Below the pieces are notes generated by a model. The model was given only the letters and a program-made list of their open reading frames with translations. It made no database searches and was not told the DNA's origin. The position numbers were made by a program, and so were the translations under genes. Below, one piece after another: positions 54,530 to 64,000 of a stretch of DNA of 64,000 nt (positions are counted from its first letter, which is position 1; each line of letters starts with the position of its first letter). The stretch is from positions 248,001 to 312,000 of the forward strand of contig NC_083674.1 in the NCBI RefSeq assembly GCF_030384665.1, read 5' to 3'. The stretch is from Lodderomyces elongisporus. Its lineage: Eukaryota > Ascomycota > Pichiomycetes > Serinales > Debaryomycetaceae.

Positions 54530-56336
54530 GATGGTGGAGGTGAAAATTTAATAATAATAAAAAAAAAAAAAAAACAAAAAGAGAGTAATGTCAGTTTGAT
54601 CTAGTACTTGATTGGTGTGGCATATGAATAGTTTTGGAAAAGTTGGTAAAGTTATTAAACTCAGTAAAGTTGGAGTAATTGGAGTAATTGGAGTATTTGT
54701 AATTATTGTGGTGGTAGTGATGGTGGTGTTTAGTGTGGTAGTTGAATGATCCTTTTTCTGAAAGGAGTAGGGTTAGTGGCTAGAAGGGTAGTGAAAGGGT
54801 AAGGCAGGATCACAAAGATAAGATTTAATTAACACCAAGCAATGCGGGTTACAACTGCCTACTACAATTGTAACTGTAACTACTTCTAGGCTTACATCCA
54901 CATCAACATCAAAAACAAAAATAATAATATTAGTAATAATAAAAATAATAATAATAACAGTAACAATAACAGTAACAGTAGCAGTAACAGTAACAGTAAC
55001 AGTAGCAGTAACAGTAGCAGTAACAGTTACAGAGAGTCAGCCCTAGAGGCAATAGCAGAGTAAATAGTTGTGCAACTACAAGTATGTTGAAACAATACGA
55101 AGCCACAACCTTCTTAAACATTTCGTTTTAACAATTTCTATTTGCTGAAAGTCAGGCTTTTTATTCTTAAAAGGCGATGTATCCGAGTCATACCATCTCT
55201 CCCTCTTTCTATCTCATTCTTCACCTATTATTCTCTTTAAATAGCAGTTATTAGTAGAAGGAAAAAAAGAAAAAACAATAGCCATAACCATTGTAAGTAT
55301 GTGCACATCTAGCTGCAGCGTATTCTATACTATCTAACCAATTACCAACTCAAATGGCTCTGTAAATAAAGTGAAACTCCAATAGAGCACGAACACAAGC
55401 ACAAGCATAAGCATAAACACAAGCACAAAGACTAGGAAAAAGACGACAATATCTCCAAAGGAGGAGGAGGAGGAGGGGGGGAATTTGTTGTTTTTTTTTT
55501 CTTTTAATTTTTTTCTTTTAATTTTAATATATATTAATTTTTCCCAATTTGTTTTCATTTGCTACACAAAATCAGTTGGTAGGTGTTTTTTTATAGAAAC
55601 AAATCGTTTAAGAAACAACGACTAGAGGGACGAAGGAGGAGTAAGAGGAGGAAGAGGAGAACAAGTTAATTATACAAAAATGTGTAGCTGTAGCAACTAC
55701 AACACGTTACTTTCAAGATAGTTACCAGATACAATCAAAAAAAAAAAAAGAATAAAAGTTACCTTTCAATATGGCAGGGATTGTGAGATGAAGGAGTTTA
55801 TAAGTGTTGCACTAAAACATTAAAGAGTTTATTTGCCTCTACATTTTTATTTTCTTTTTACTTTTTGAAGTGTCATTTTTGTGTAATAAACTTCAACATA
55901 CCTAAAAAAAAATAAAATAAAAATAAAAATAAAAAAAAGAAATTAAATAAAATTTTAAATTCAGAGAGAGAAAGCGAAATTGTAAAGTCGTGAAAATGGG
56001 AATACTCAAAACATACAAATGGAAATGGAAATGCCGCTCAACGCTCAGTAGTATTTTGTTAATCCCTTCACGATACTACGCTCACAAATATAGTGTACAG
56101 TGTAGGTATATGTGTACATGTATGAAATTAAACACATTTATAAATATATATATATATATAAATATATACACTCTCTAATACACGCTGATTTTGTACAATC
56201 CATACAGCCGAATACTTTTTCTTCACTAATTTTTCAAAATGCAACAGCCCCACTTTCACAAACACCTTCTTCTTGTCCCCCTTTTTTTTATCTTTTGATC
56301 CCCCTCTTTTAAAACCAACACCACAACCACTAGTTC
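54530..56336. other. ELL promoter region / 3' of ARP8
   Basis: 1.8 kb between tandem minus-strand genes without a supported gene. It has AAT and hexamer AACAGT repeats (54956-55030), CACAAG/CATAAG repeats near 55391-55425, a GGA run near 55458-55476, and AT repeats (56146-56160). Confidence 0.55.
54956..55030. repeat. AACAGT/AGCAGT hexanucleotide repeat
   Basis: About twelve units of AACAGT with regular AGCAGT variants. Minus strand would read Cys-Tyr repeats in a frame with no coding support. Confidence 0.85.
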
Positions 56337-59051
56337 TCAGTAATTGAATATACTCTTGTAGAATAAACTCCGGTTTCCTAACAAGTCCCAATCTTTTTGA
56401 CTGATCCACATCTCGTTGACAACTTTCAATCGACCATAGACACTACCACCTTTCCATGTGAGCATGGAAGGATCAAATTCTCGTGGTGTGGGCAATATAG
56501 TCACTGGAATAACACTCCCTTCATCGGCCAATTGGTCAATTTTGTCGAGATCTAATTGCAACTCACACTCGGCATCGATCTTGTCCATCACCTCTTGTGT
56601 TATACCCTCCGATCCCTCGTTTTCTTTATTATTGGAACCTTTACCTTTTGCCTCATCAATCATTTGCTGCTTCTTCAACGTATTTCTCTTGATCTCAGAT
56701 TTTAGAAAATCAATGATATCTCCAAAGGCCGTGGTGGACAAATATTTGGGTCTCCAGATATTAATCCTATCAGTTAAAATCAGATCATAACTATCAATTT
56801 TGCTCAACCCACCACCAACTATAAGAATATTATCGTAATATTTCTTCATCTTTCCAGGATCATTCAAACTTGCATTTGTAATGGACTCAACAATAGCCTT
56901 CTCTAATGGGATCCTTACAGATACATCATTTCCACCACTGTTACTGGTGTTACCACTACCAACACCGCCACTGCTATTACCATTACCAACATTCTTTTCA
57001 TTTTCTTCCCCTTCTCCGTTTTCATCCTCGTCTTCTTCTGCATCTCCGTCATCATTATGATCAACGAGTCGCATTAATAACCCCGTCTCATCAACATCAC
57101 AATAGTTTATATTGTTCTTCAACTTATCCTGGGTCCTACTTCTAGGATTATTTGGTTTCCCATCATACTGATCGCAAGCTTTGGAAAACAAATGACTCAT
57201 AATCATATGACTAGGTCTAGACAGACTTTGCAATGCCGGACCCAGTTGCACAGACAATAAATTGGGGAAAAAGTAACCCATGGGTGCAAGCATGACCTCA
57301 TCAAACACTTTGAAATCATACTTTTCGGTTTGGTGTAAAGGACTTCTCCTATAAAAATTGTACAATTGAATTGCAATATCTGCATCTTGAAAGGTGACAA
57401 AACTCTCTTTTAACGATTTGGCTAGTTCCCAATCATACGGATCGTTTAAATTAATACTTCTATAAGGAAACCAACTCTCCAAAAGCAATTTGATAAATGC
57501 TTCAGTGACATGATCTCCACCATAGTTCAACACCAACCTCGAATCAGGAACCACCAACCCTTCATCAACACAACTGACCTTTGTAGTGTGTGCTCCAACG
57601 TCAACAATACATGTTGTCGATGCACCTGCACCAAATGTCGCAGCAACTGCCTCCTGTAATATAGCAAGTTTTTTGAACCCGACAAAAAGAAGTAAAATCT
57701 CACACCAAGTCTCAACATACACCTTGTCATACAAGTCAGGTATGATGAGCATTACTTTGGAATTGGCAACATCGATCCCCTGCAATGCATCCTGAACAAT
57801 ATTCACTAAATCGCCCAATAATTCTTGTCGTGTTGTGTAATCTTTAGAGTATTCATTGAAGTTTCCATTGATCATGGGATACTTTAAACACCAATTGTCA
57901 TTCAAGACAAGTTTTAAAGCATCCTCGCCGGTATAATATGCTTTAGTACCATCATCGGGGTTAATCCATTCTCTCTTACCTGGGTCATTATGATCTTGCA
58001 CTATTTCGGGTTCCTGCTTCTTGTTGAAGTTTGCTGCAGTCTCCCTCGAGTTGGGTAAAATCCTGCGCTTATAGTACCTCATTCTGGCTCGGAAATCTTT
58101 AGAAACAATCGTTCTCTGAACACCAAAGTCCCCTTCAATAACCACCTTATCACCTTCTACTTCTCTTTTCGGTAGTGCCTCTTCATTTCCATTTGTATTA
58201 CCTCCCCCATTACCAACAGCAGCCTTGTTTATACTCTTTTTTCGCACAGCGATAACATTGGGTATGACTTTCGGTACCGCATCCGTTGCCCGGCCAACTC
58301 GAATGTACGTAGATCCCGGCTGTATAACAATAACATCTTCGCCAATCTTTGCCTTTTGTTCCCGCACTTCTTCCGTTTCTTCTTCGTCGTCTTCTTCCTC
58401 CTCGGCATCGTCGACATCACCTTTACCTCTCAACTCATTTTCAATATTGTTAAGATCAAAATCATCAAAGTTTGTTACTGCCACCTTTCCCGATGCTGCA
58501 GAAGAAGCTCCTGCCTCTACCTCGGCAATCTTATCAGCTTGGCCAGCTTTTTTCAAATCCTTGATCTTAGTTTCCAAGTCTCGTTCGAGCCTTCGATTTC
58601 GAATAAAACTGATTTGTTCGTCTTTTTTCAAATACTCGGTATAGTAATTCTTTTGGTTAATTAAGGGGATTGGTCTAACACTCGTCAAGCCAAACCCGTT
58701 TTCTTCTTCAAATCTTCCAACACCAGAGTTTTTCAAATTCTGCGCTAATGCCGCAGCTGCTCTTTGCCGGTTTTCTCTTCTTCTCCTCAACGCCTCGGCA
58801 TTCAGTTTTTTTGTGTTGGCTGTTGCTGTTGCTGTTGCTGTAGCTGGTGCTGATGGTGAACCATTTTGTGTTGGTGTGGCCGAAGCAGATGTTTTCAATT
58901 TCTTTGTTTCTGGTTCTTCCAGCGGCTGTTGCGTTGCAGGATCTTCAGTACCAGGTCGATTGAGATCAAAATCAGCTTGCGAAGAGGGCAATGGTGTCGA
59001 CGGACCTGAGTCCAAATAGGGTGAAGTAGGCGGATTGATTGGATCCAGCAT
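56337..59051 (-). CDS. ARP8: Actin-related protein Arp8 of the INO80 complex
   Basis: 904 residues from ATG 59051. The open frame extends back to a GTG at 59081, not used. The N-terminus is low-complexity with an Arg-rich helix (RRRRENRQRAAAALAQNL), like the DNA-binding N-terminus of Arp8. The actin fold follows, with IVIQPGSTYIRVGRATD (strand/phosphate 1) and CIVDVGAHTTKVSCVDEG (phosphate 2) visible. Large acidic inserts are at about 215-235 and 665-695. NILIVGGGLSKIDSY, WRPKYLSTTAFGD and the C-terminal WISQKDW complete the fold. Arp8 sits in the INO80 nucleosome-remodelling module with Arp4 and actin. The length is close to S. cerevisiae Arp8 (881). Confidence 0.93.
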   Translation of the reverse strand: MLDPINPPTSPYLDSGPSTPLPSSQADFDLNRPGTEDPATQQPLEEPETKKLKTSASATPTQNGSPSAPATATATATANTKKLNAEALRRRRENRQRAAAALAQNLKNSGVGRFEEENGFGLTSVRPIPLINQKNYYTEYLKKDEQISFIRNRRLERDLETKIKDLKKAGQADKIAEVEAGASSAASGKVAVTNFDDFDLNNIENELRGKGDVDDAEEEEDDEEETEEVREQKAKIGEDVIVIQPGSTYIRVGRATDAVPKVIPNVIAVRKKSINKAAVGNGGGNTNGNEEALPKREVEGDKVVIEGDFGVQRTIVSKDFRARMRYYKRRILPNSRETAANFNKKQEPEIVQDHNDPGKREWINPDDGTKAYYTGEDALKLVLNDNWCLKYPMINGNFNEYSKDYTTRQELLGDLVNIVQDALQGIDVANSKVMLIIPDLYDKVYVETWCEILLLFVGFKKLAILQEAVAATFGAGASTTCIVDVGAHTTKVSCVDEGLVVPDSRLVLNYGGDHVTEAFIKLLLESWFPYRSINLNDPYDWELAKSLKESFVTFQDADIAIQLYNFYRRSPLHQTEKYDFKVFDEVMLAPMGYFFPNLLSVQLGPALQSLSRPSHMIMSHLFSKACDQYDGKPNNPRSRTQDKLKNNINYCDVDETGLLMRLVDHNDDGDAEEDEDENGEGEENEKNVGNGNSSGGVGSGNTSNSGGNDVSVRIPLEKAIVESITNASLNDPGKMKKYYDNILIVGGGLSKIDSYDLILTDRINIWRPKYLSTTAFGDIIDFLKSEIKRNTLKKQQMIDEAKGKGSNNKENEGSEGITQEVMDKIDAECELQLDLDKIDQLADEGSVIPVTILPTPREFDPSMLTWKGGSVYGRLKVVNEMWISQKDWDLLGNRSLFYKSIFNY

Positions 59052-60830
59052 TTTTTGGGGCGGGGGGTGCAATGCTAACACTATTGATTATCTGTTTAAT
59101 TCAAGAGGTTGGTTATTTTCTTTTTTTTTGCCAGAAATTCTACATCAATGATACCCTTTCTCTTTGTCTCCATTTCACTATTGTGTGCGTGTGTGTGTCT
59201 CTCTCTCTCTCTCTCTCTCTTTAACTCTCCTACTCGCATTCTCTCTATTTTTCTTTCTCCCTCTTTTTCTTTTTCTTTTTCTCTATTTCTTTTTGGTGAG
59301 ACGCTTGATTCTTGGTTGCCAAAAAAAAAAAAATTAAAAGCTGCAACCTTTTTCTTTTAATTGTAAAGTGATGTATGAAAGTTGAAAAGCTTCTTCAACT
59401 AGAGATTTATGTAACGGCTTACTTGGTATTGAAAATTTTTTTTTAAAAAAAAAAGAAACAAGAAAGGTCAGAAAAATGTAGACTACTACTCAAATTGTAA
59501 GAAGTCTTTTGTTTTTTGGGCTATATTGCTTAGACCAAATGTTGAGAGAGTTTTAATTAATTGCTTGCTCATGATTGTGTGGTAAAGTCTCCAACAAAAA
59601 GTTTACTACAAATTACCCAGATCCGTTCTTCTCCAGTACATCACCCCAAGGTGAGATATAGATACTCAATTTACTAAATGTCTAAAGGAAAGGATCTAGC
59701 TTGGCAAATCAAAATAGAAACAAATAAATAATTGTTAAAGAAGAGGAAGAAGAAGAGGAAGAAAAAGAAAAAGAAAAAGAAAAACAATTTTGATCTTAAA
59801 CCCCACTACAAGTAAATTACCGATACTACTCAAGCTTCATTCTTCAATCTTTAGGTTTTTACAACCGTGCAATATATATAATGGTGGTGGTGGCAGTGAT
59901 GGTGGGTGATGGTAAAATGGTGGTTGTTAGTTCGAGGAAATCTCCATCCCGGAGCTGAGCTGGGATTGGAATATAATTTGTGTGCGCGTTTTTTGTTTTT
60001 TTTTTCTTCTTTTCCTTTTTCTTTTTCCTTTTTTTGTTTTTTTAGTTCCCAATCTCCGATGTATCCCGACCTTCGCCAAAACCTTTAAAGAGAAAAAAAG
60101 TGTAAAAGAGGGGTAGATGTCATCGTGCCTACCTTACTACGTCAGAAACAAGTACCGAGTACTCAACAACAACAACAATTGCAATGATGATGATAATAAT
60201 AATATTACACACAAGATTCAAGTGTCCGCGTTCATATATATCCACTCATTTCTAATGATATATCACATTGCTTTCACTTATATTAGTTCAAACTATTCTG
60301 CTTGTTCCTTTTTTCGTTCACCTTAGTTTATCTTCCCATTCCATTTCCTCTGCTTTACTCTTCTTCTTCTTCTTCTTCTTCTTCTTCTTCTTCTTCTTCT
60401 TCTTCTTCTTTTTCTGCTTCTACAACTTCTTTTTTGTGGTTGTGTTGAGCTCGGCTATATACACATATGTATATGTAGATATTATATTATATTATATTTT
60501 ATTTTTTTTAATTTTATTTTTTTCTCTCTGTCGCACTTTGTACATTCAGCTGCAGCTTGTACCTCGCTTTTCCCTATGGAAAAGTTCACACCGTTTTTCT
60601 TCCTTTTTTTTTTGTTGTTTTTGGTTCTTTGGTTTTTCTTTTTTTTTTTTTTTTTCTAGTTTTTCCTTTAGTAGAAAAAGGCCAACAACCATCTTTGTTT
60701 TCGGTTACTATTTCATCCACGTTCACTTTAGTTTTTCTAGTTATTAACTACACCAAGAACACCTCAAAAAAACAAAAAAAAGGAACCCCCCCTTACCAAC
60801 TACAACAATTGAAACCCTTCTTTAAAAATC
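59052..60830. other. Divergent promoter region, ARP8 / LSC1
   Basis: 1.8 kb. It contains a CT/GT composite (59183-59220), poly-A/T runs, a GGT repeat (59883-59905), a (TTC)17 repeat (60361-60411) and a TATTA repeat (60481-60498). Open frames in it are runs of Phe, Leu and Ser derived from T-rich DNA. No gene recognised. Confidence 0.55.
60361..60411. repeat. (TTC)17 trinucleotide repeat
   Basis: Seventeen uninterrupted TTC units about 420 bp upstream of the LSC1 start. A pure polypyrimidine mirror repeat of this kind can form triplex DNA. Confidence 0.9.
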
Positions 60831-61802
60831 ATGTTGAGACAATTCGCCCGTGGATTTGCATCCTCATCCCCTGCTAAAAACTATGCTTCCACAATTCCAA
60901 ACTTGAAGATCAACAAAGACACCAAGGTTATCTTCCAAGGTTTCACCGGTAGACAAGGTACTTTCCATGCCGAGCAAGCCATTGCTTATGGTACCGATGT
61001 TGTTGGTGGTATCAACCCTAAAAAAGCTGGTCAAACACACTTGGACAGACCTGTGTTTGGTACTGTTGCTGAAGCAATGAAGGAAGCTGGTGCCACGGCC
61101 ACTGGTATCTTTGTTCCACCACCACTTGCTGCTGGTGCCATTGAAGAGGCTATTGCTGCGGAGATTCCATTGGCTGTTGCAATCACCGAAGGTATCCCAC
61201 AAAAAGATATGGTTAGAGTTGCTCAGATCTTGAAGACACAAAGTAAAACCAGATTGGTAGGTCCAAACTGTCCAGGTATTATCTCGCCAGACCAATGTAA
61301 GATTGGTATTATGCCACAGAGTATCTTCAAGAGAGGTAAGGTTGGTGTTGTTTCCAAATCAGGAACCTTGACATACGAAGCTGTTGCACAAACTACACAA
61401 GTTGGCTTGGGTCAATCTTTGGTCATTGGTATGGGTGGTGATCCTTTCCCAGGTACCAACTTTATCGACTCATTGACCTTGTTCTTGAACGACCCAGAAA
61501 CTGAAGGTATCATCTTGATTGGTGAGATTGGTGGTAGTGCCGAAGAAGAAGCATCCGAGTTTTTGAAACAACACAACTTGACCAGACCAGAAGGTGCCAA
61601 GCCAGTTGTCGGTTTCATCGCCGGTGTTTCTGCACCTCCAGGTAGAAGAATGGGTCACGCGGGTGCCATTGTTGCCGGAGGTAAAGGTGATGCCAAATCA
61701 AAAATTGCCGCTTTGGAAGCTGCCGGTGTCGTGGTGGAGAAATCTCCAGCTAGATTGGGTAACTCCTTGTTGGCTGAGTTTAAGAACAAGGGTTTATTGT
61801 AA
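60831..61802 (+). CDS. LSC1: Succinyl-CoA ligase alpha subunit, mitochondrial
   Basis: 323 residues. [20 protein letters not shown] is a mitochondrial presequence. The CoA-binding domain ([33 protein letters not shown]) is followed by the [10 protein letters not shown] motif, the SGTLTYEAV block and the catalytic phosphohistidine motif [11 protein letters not shown] with His276. It converts succinyl-CoA to succinate with ATP formation in the TCA cycle, together with the beta subunit Lsc2, which is not in this window. Codon use is strongly biased and I found no CTG codon, which suggests high expression. Confidence 0.97.
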   Translation: MLRQFARGFASSSPAKNYASTIPNLKINKDTKVIFQGFTGRQGTFHAEQAIAYGTDVVGGINPKKAGQTHLDRPVFGTVAEAMKEAGATATGIFVPPPLAAGAIEEAIAAEIPLAVAITEGIPQKDMVRVAQILKTQSKTRLVGPNCPGIISPDQCKIGIMPQSIFKRGKVGVVSKSGTLTYEAVAQTTQVGLGQSLVIGMGGDPFPGTNFIDSLTLFLNDPETEGIILIGEIGGSAEEEASEFLKQHNLTRPEGAKPVVGFIAGVSAPPGRRMGHAGAIVAGGKGDAKSKIAALEAAGVVVEKSPARLGNSLLAEFKNKGLL

Positions 61803-62294
61803 ACACGATCTTCCCCCCTTCCCGCTTTTTTCACTCTTGTTCACTCTTGTTCTGTTAGAGTAGAAGAGATAGAAGGAATATTATAGAGCTTATGTAGAAA
61901 AACTAGAAATAAAGGATGATCAAGTCCATTTCCTCAACTGCAGTAGTGTGTGCTAATTAGCATTTCATCATTAGCGCGACAACATCGAGTATGTCAAGTT
62001 TTGTCTCTAGTCCTAATCTCTCCTGTCTACATTCATGTTTCTCGCTTCGACTATTATACATTTTTCTACTTTATCCACTTTTTACCTTTTTTTCCGCATC
62101 CTCACTTTTTCTCTTCTTCACTTACAACCTATTGAAGGAAAAAAAAAAAAATTTAAGAAAAAGCGAAAAAGAGAAAAAGAGAAAAAAAATTGGTTTGCGT
62201 TCGAGTCCATATATCATATACGATTCTACTTTGAACAAGCTACTCCTTATACAACTTATATCCTATAATTCTACAAATCAGAAACATATCACAA
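61803..62294. other. LSC1-mS41 intergenic
   Basis: 492 bp, pyrimidine-rich then purine-rich (AAAAAGAG repeats near 62157-62190). Nothing else supported. Confidence 0.5.
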
Positions 62295-62849
62295 ATGTTT
62301 AGGACACTCATAAGAAGTTTGAGACAGCCCAGTATATATAAAGCTACCCCATCAGTCAGATGTCTAGCGTCAACCCCGGTCTTTCGTTTCCCCGAAACAT
62401 CAGAACAAAGCACATCTCTGACACAAGCACCACTTTCAACACCTTCTACGGAGTCAAAGAAATTGAAATCCAAGCCAATTGTTGAACCACGTACAAGACA
62501 CAACACGCACACTTTGGAAGAGTTTCTCACACTTATTGGCCGTAACTGTATTGAACACTCTGATGTTTTTGAAGGCTCATTGGAGAAGTTTTTGAAAACC
62601 AGCAGCTTGGAAATGAAAGAAGCAGGCATTGAGACGAGAACGAGAAGATACTTGTTAAGATGGAGACATAAGTTTGTCAATGACTTGGAACCTTTGAGAG
62701 AACACAAGCGAGGCAAGAAGCGTAATGGTGGTGAAAGAAAGCAAAAAGCAGTTCTTGGTGTAAGGAGAGCAAAGAAGAAATTGGAAGAAAGAAATGAATA
62801 CAATAGATTAGAAGCTGAGGCAGAGGCAAGAGGCGAAAGGGTGTTTTAA
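62295..62849 (+). CDS. FYV4: Mitochondrial small-subunit ribosomal protein mS41 (IGR motif)
   Basis: 184 residues. A basic presequence-like N-terminus ([20 protein letters not shown]) is followed by the IGR motif: [20 protein letters not shown] at about 73-92, then [22 protein letters not shown]. This is the SAM-like fold of mS41, known as Fyv4 in S. cerevisiae. The C-terminal 55 residues are highly basic and charged, as expected for rRNA contact. The S. cerevisiae protein is shorter (130 residues). LSC1 lies upstream in the same direction. Confidence 0.88.
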   Translation: MFRTLIRSLRQPSIYKATPSVRCLASTPVFRFPETSEQSTSLTQAPLSTPSTESKKLKSKPIVEPRTRHNTHTLEEFLTLIGRNCIEHSDVFEGSLEKFLKTSSLEMKEAGIETRTRRYLLRWRHKFVNDLEPLREHKRGKKRNGGERKQKAVLGVRRAKKKLEERNEYNRLEAEAEARGERVF

Positions 62850-63326
62850 AAGTGTATAATTTTTTGATTTTTCCAATAGTGGGAGAAATACAGGGTTCAG
62901 ATGTATATAGCAAATCAGAAGAAACATCATAAAGTGAGAGTTAATAGCTTAAAATATGTATTGTAACACCATTTTTCTTTGCCTTTCTCCACCGTTTTTC
63001 CCTTATTTTTCTTTCCCTGCTTCCCTTTTCCTCTTAATTTCTTACTTCTTCAGCTTATGATTTGTATCAAAGATGATTAATCTATGAAGTGAAGAAAGCT
63101 TTTTTTGATGAATATATACATATGTATATATATATATATATGTATCTACATGATTTGGTAGCGCGAGATTGTTTTCTTTTTTTTTATTTGGTCGGTTTGT
63201 TTGTTTGTTTACCATTCAAATCGTGATTTTCGTGTTATACTAACCTACAAATTAAATAAAACATCCTCCACTTTTCTCCACAACAACATAAAAGTCAACT
63301 GCTTCACGTCAATATATACGAACTCG
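62850..63326. other. Intergenic region before the last gene
   Basis: 477 bp with a TATACATATGTATATATA AT-rich palindromic stretch (about 63115-63145) and a TTTG repeat (63194-63211). Promoter of the gene at 63327; nothing else seen. Confidence 0.5.
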
Positions 63327-64000
63327 ATGGACGCGTTGATAAGCTCGTATCTACGGCTACTGAACCGTGACCCACTCTCGGCATCAAAAACTGAAAATTT
63401 ACCAAACTTTGACTTGAAACGAATGGAATCCACCGTGTTACAATCACTCGAAAAACAACTCTTTGAGAATGTAAATTTACAAACTTCAAATCAACTAGAC
63501 TCTATGTGCATGAAATTTGAATTCCTATGCCAAATATATAAGAAAAGCAAAGATGCAGGCAATTGGCTCAAAACTCTAAAGAGACATCATGTGTTCATTG
63601 TACGAATGTTTGAGCACAAACAAGATTTAAACTTGATTTATACACAATTAGAATTTTCGTTTGTGCAGCTATCAAAATTGTTGAAGGTACCATTGGGAGG
63701 AGAAGATGATTTGAAACACAGATTGTTACTTGGCGTTTCCTACGTTGAGTATCAAGGTGTAATAGAAAATCAAGAAGATGTGGCAAATGCAGTAGTTGCA
63801 TTGTCTATGTTTTGCTTACAATGGCTAGCCCAAAAATTAGCTAAGGTAATAAAAGAAAATAAAGAAAGCAGTGGAGAAAATATATCTCTACTCAAGTTGG
63901 TCCCTAGAGCAATGCTGCAAACTGGAAACATGCATAAATGGATGATGCAACGAGCGACGACAGATATAGGAAAATATCGAACCAATTGTAAAAAATTATT
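63327..64000 (+). CDS. Unidentified protein, 3' end outside window
   Basis: The frame is open from ATG 63327 to the last base (224 full codons), beginning MDALISSYLRLL. Base composition and codon use are those of a real gene, with no homopolymer bias. The visible part is leucine-rich and looks all-helical, with segments such as LDSMCMKFEFLCQIYKKSKD and DLNLIYTQLEFSFVQLSKLL, as in a TPR- or HEAT-like scaffold. A large protein such as separase (ESP1) would fit this look, but I cannot support that from sequence memory. Codon 12 is CTG (Ser in the alternative code). The opposite-strand open frames here are shadows. Confidence 0.75.
   Translation, partial: MDALISSYLRLLNRDPLSASKTENLPNFDLKRMESTVLQSLEKQLFENVNLQTSNQLDSMCMKFEFLCQIYKKSKDAGNWLKTLKRHHVFIVRMFEHKQDLNLIYTQLEFSFVQLSKLLKVPLGGEDDLKHRLLLGVSYVEYQGVIENQEDVANAVVALSMFCLQWLAQKLAKVIKENKESSGENISLLKLVPRAMLQTGNMHKWMMQRATTDIGKYRTNCKKL

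Noticed and set aside
56128..56409. 93-codon frame overlapping the ARP8 3' end
   Set aside because: Shadow frame of the ARP8 C-terminus continuing into AT repeats.
59052..59081. N-terminal extension of ARP8
   Set aside because: Starts at GTG; the ATG at 59051 is preferred.
60268..60747. 159-codon open frame upstream of LSC1
   Set aside because: Poly-Phe from the TTC repeat and T-rich DNA; no coding signal.
1..64000. Transposons, LTRs, tRNA genes, CRISPR arrays
   Set aside because: I looked for reverse transcriptase or integrase motifs, paired LTR ends, A/B-box tRNA patterns and spaced direct repeats and recognised none. A tRNAscan/Rfam run would be decisive for small RNAs.

Overview
This is a 64 kb piece of nuclear DNA from an ascomycete budding yeast, most likely of the CTG-Ser (Candida/Lodderomyces) group. 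The reasons: protein genes of clear yeast type; short introns with GTATGT 5' sites and TACTAAC-like branch points; AT-rich intergenic DNA full of homopolymers and microsatellites; a complex I assembly factor (CIA30) and an ELL elongation factor, neither of which I know from Saccharomyces cerevisiae; and CTG codons that are absent from RPS4 but frequent inside Ser/Asn/Gln-rich tracts, where serine fits better than leucine. Lodderomyces elongisporus or a close relative is my best guess, but I cannot prove the species. If CTG is serine, proteins translated with the standard code carry wrong Leu residues.

Layout. 1-487: 3' part of an OM14-like mitochondrial outer-membrane protein gene. 488-12029: 11.5 kb with no convincing gene, leading into a 827-residue low-complexity regulator whose C-terminus resembles the Medusa/MedA (DUF7082) developmental regulators of filamentous fungi (12030-14513). 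16379-24975: SOD2 (one intron), arginyl-tRNA synthetase with two in-frame starts, RUP1 and VPS17. 25819-37199: the SUMO ligase SIZ1, RPB7, MRPL23, RPB2 and MRP20. 37450-40427: a two-exon DP1/HVA22/REEP-like gene and an ENV9-like dehydrogenase. 40428-44676: a 4.2 kb gap. 44677-54529: CIA30, RPS4 (14-nt first exon, 812-nt intron), ISN1, SVF1 and a two-exon ELL homologue. 56337-62849: ARP8, LSC1 and the mS41 gene (FYV4). 63327-64000: start of an unidentified gene that runs off the window.

The genes are mostly core housekeeping. Mitochondrial function is strongly represented (OM14, SOD2, ArgRS, MRPL23, MRP20, CIA30, LSC1, mS41), together with RNA polymerase II transcription (RPB2, RPB7, ELL, ARP8 of INO80) and ubiquitin/SUMO or endosomal trafficking (RUP1, SIZ1, VPS17). 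There are no operons. Neighbours are divergent, convergent or tandem, and most gaps are 0.3-2 kb of poly-A/T-rich DNA.

I found no mobile element, CRISPR array, tRNA gene or clearly new multi-gene system. The most interesting items are the large non-coding region upstream of the MedA-like regulator, the MedA-like protein itself, the dual-start arginyl-tRNA synthetase, a pair of near-perfect hairpins inside the RPS4 intron, and the spliced REEP-like and ELL genes. Exon junctions were worked out by hand from splice signals and reading frame.
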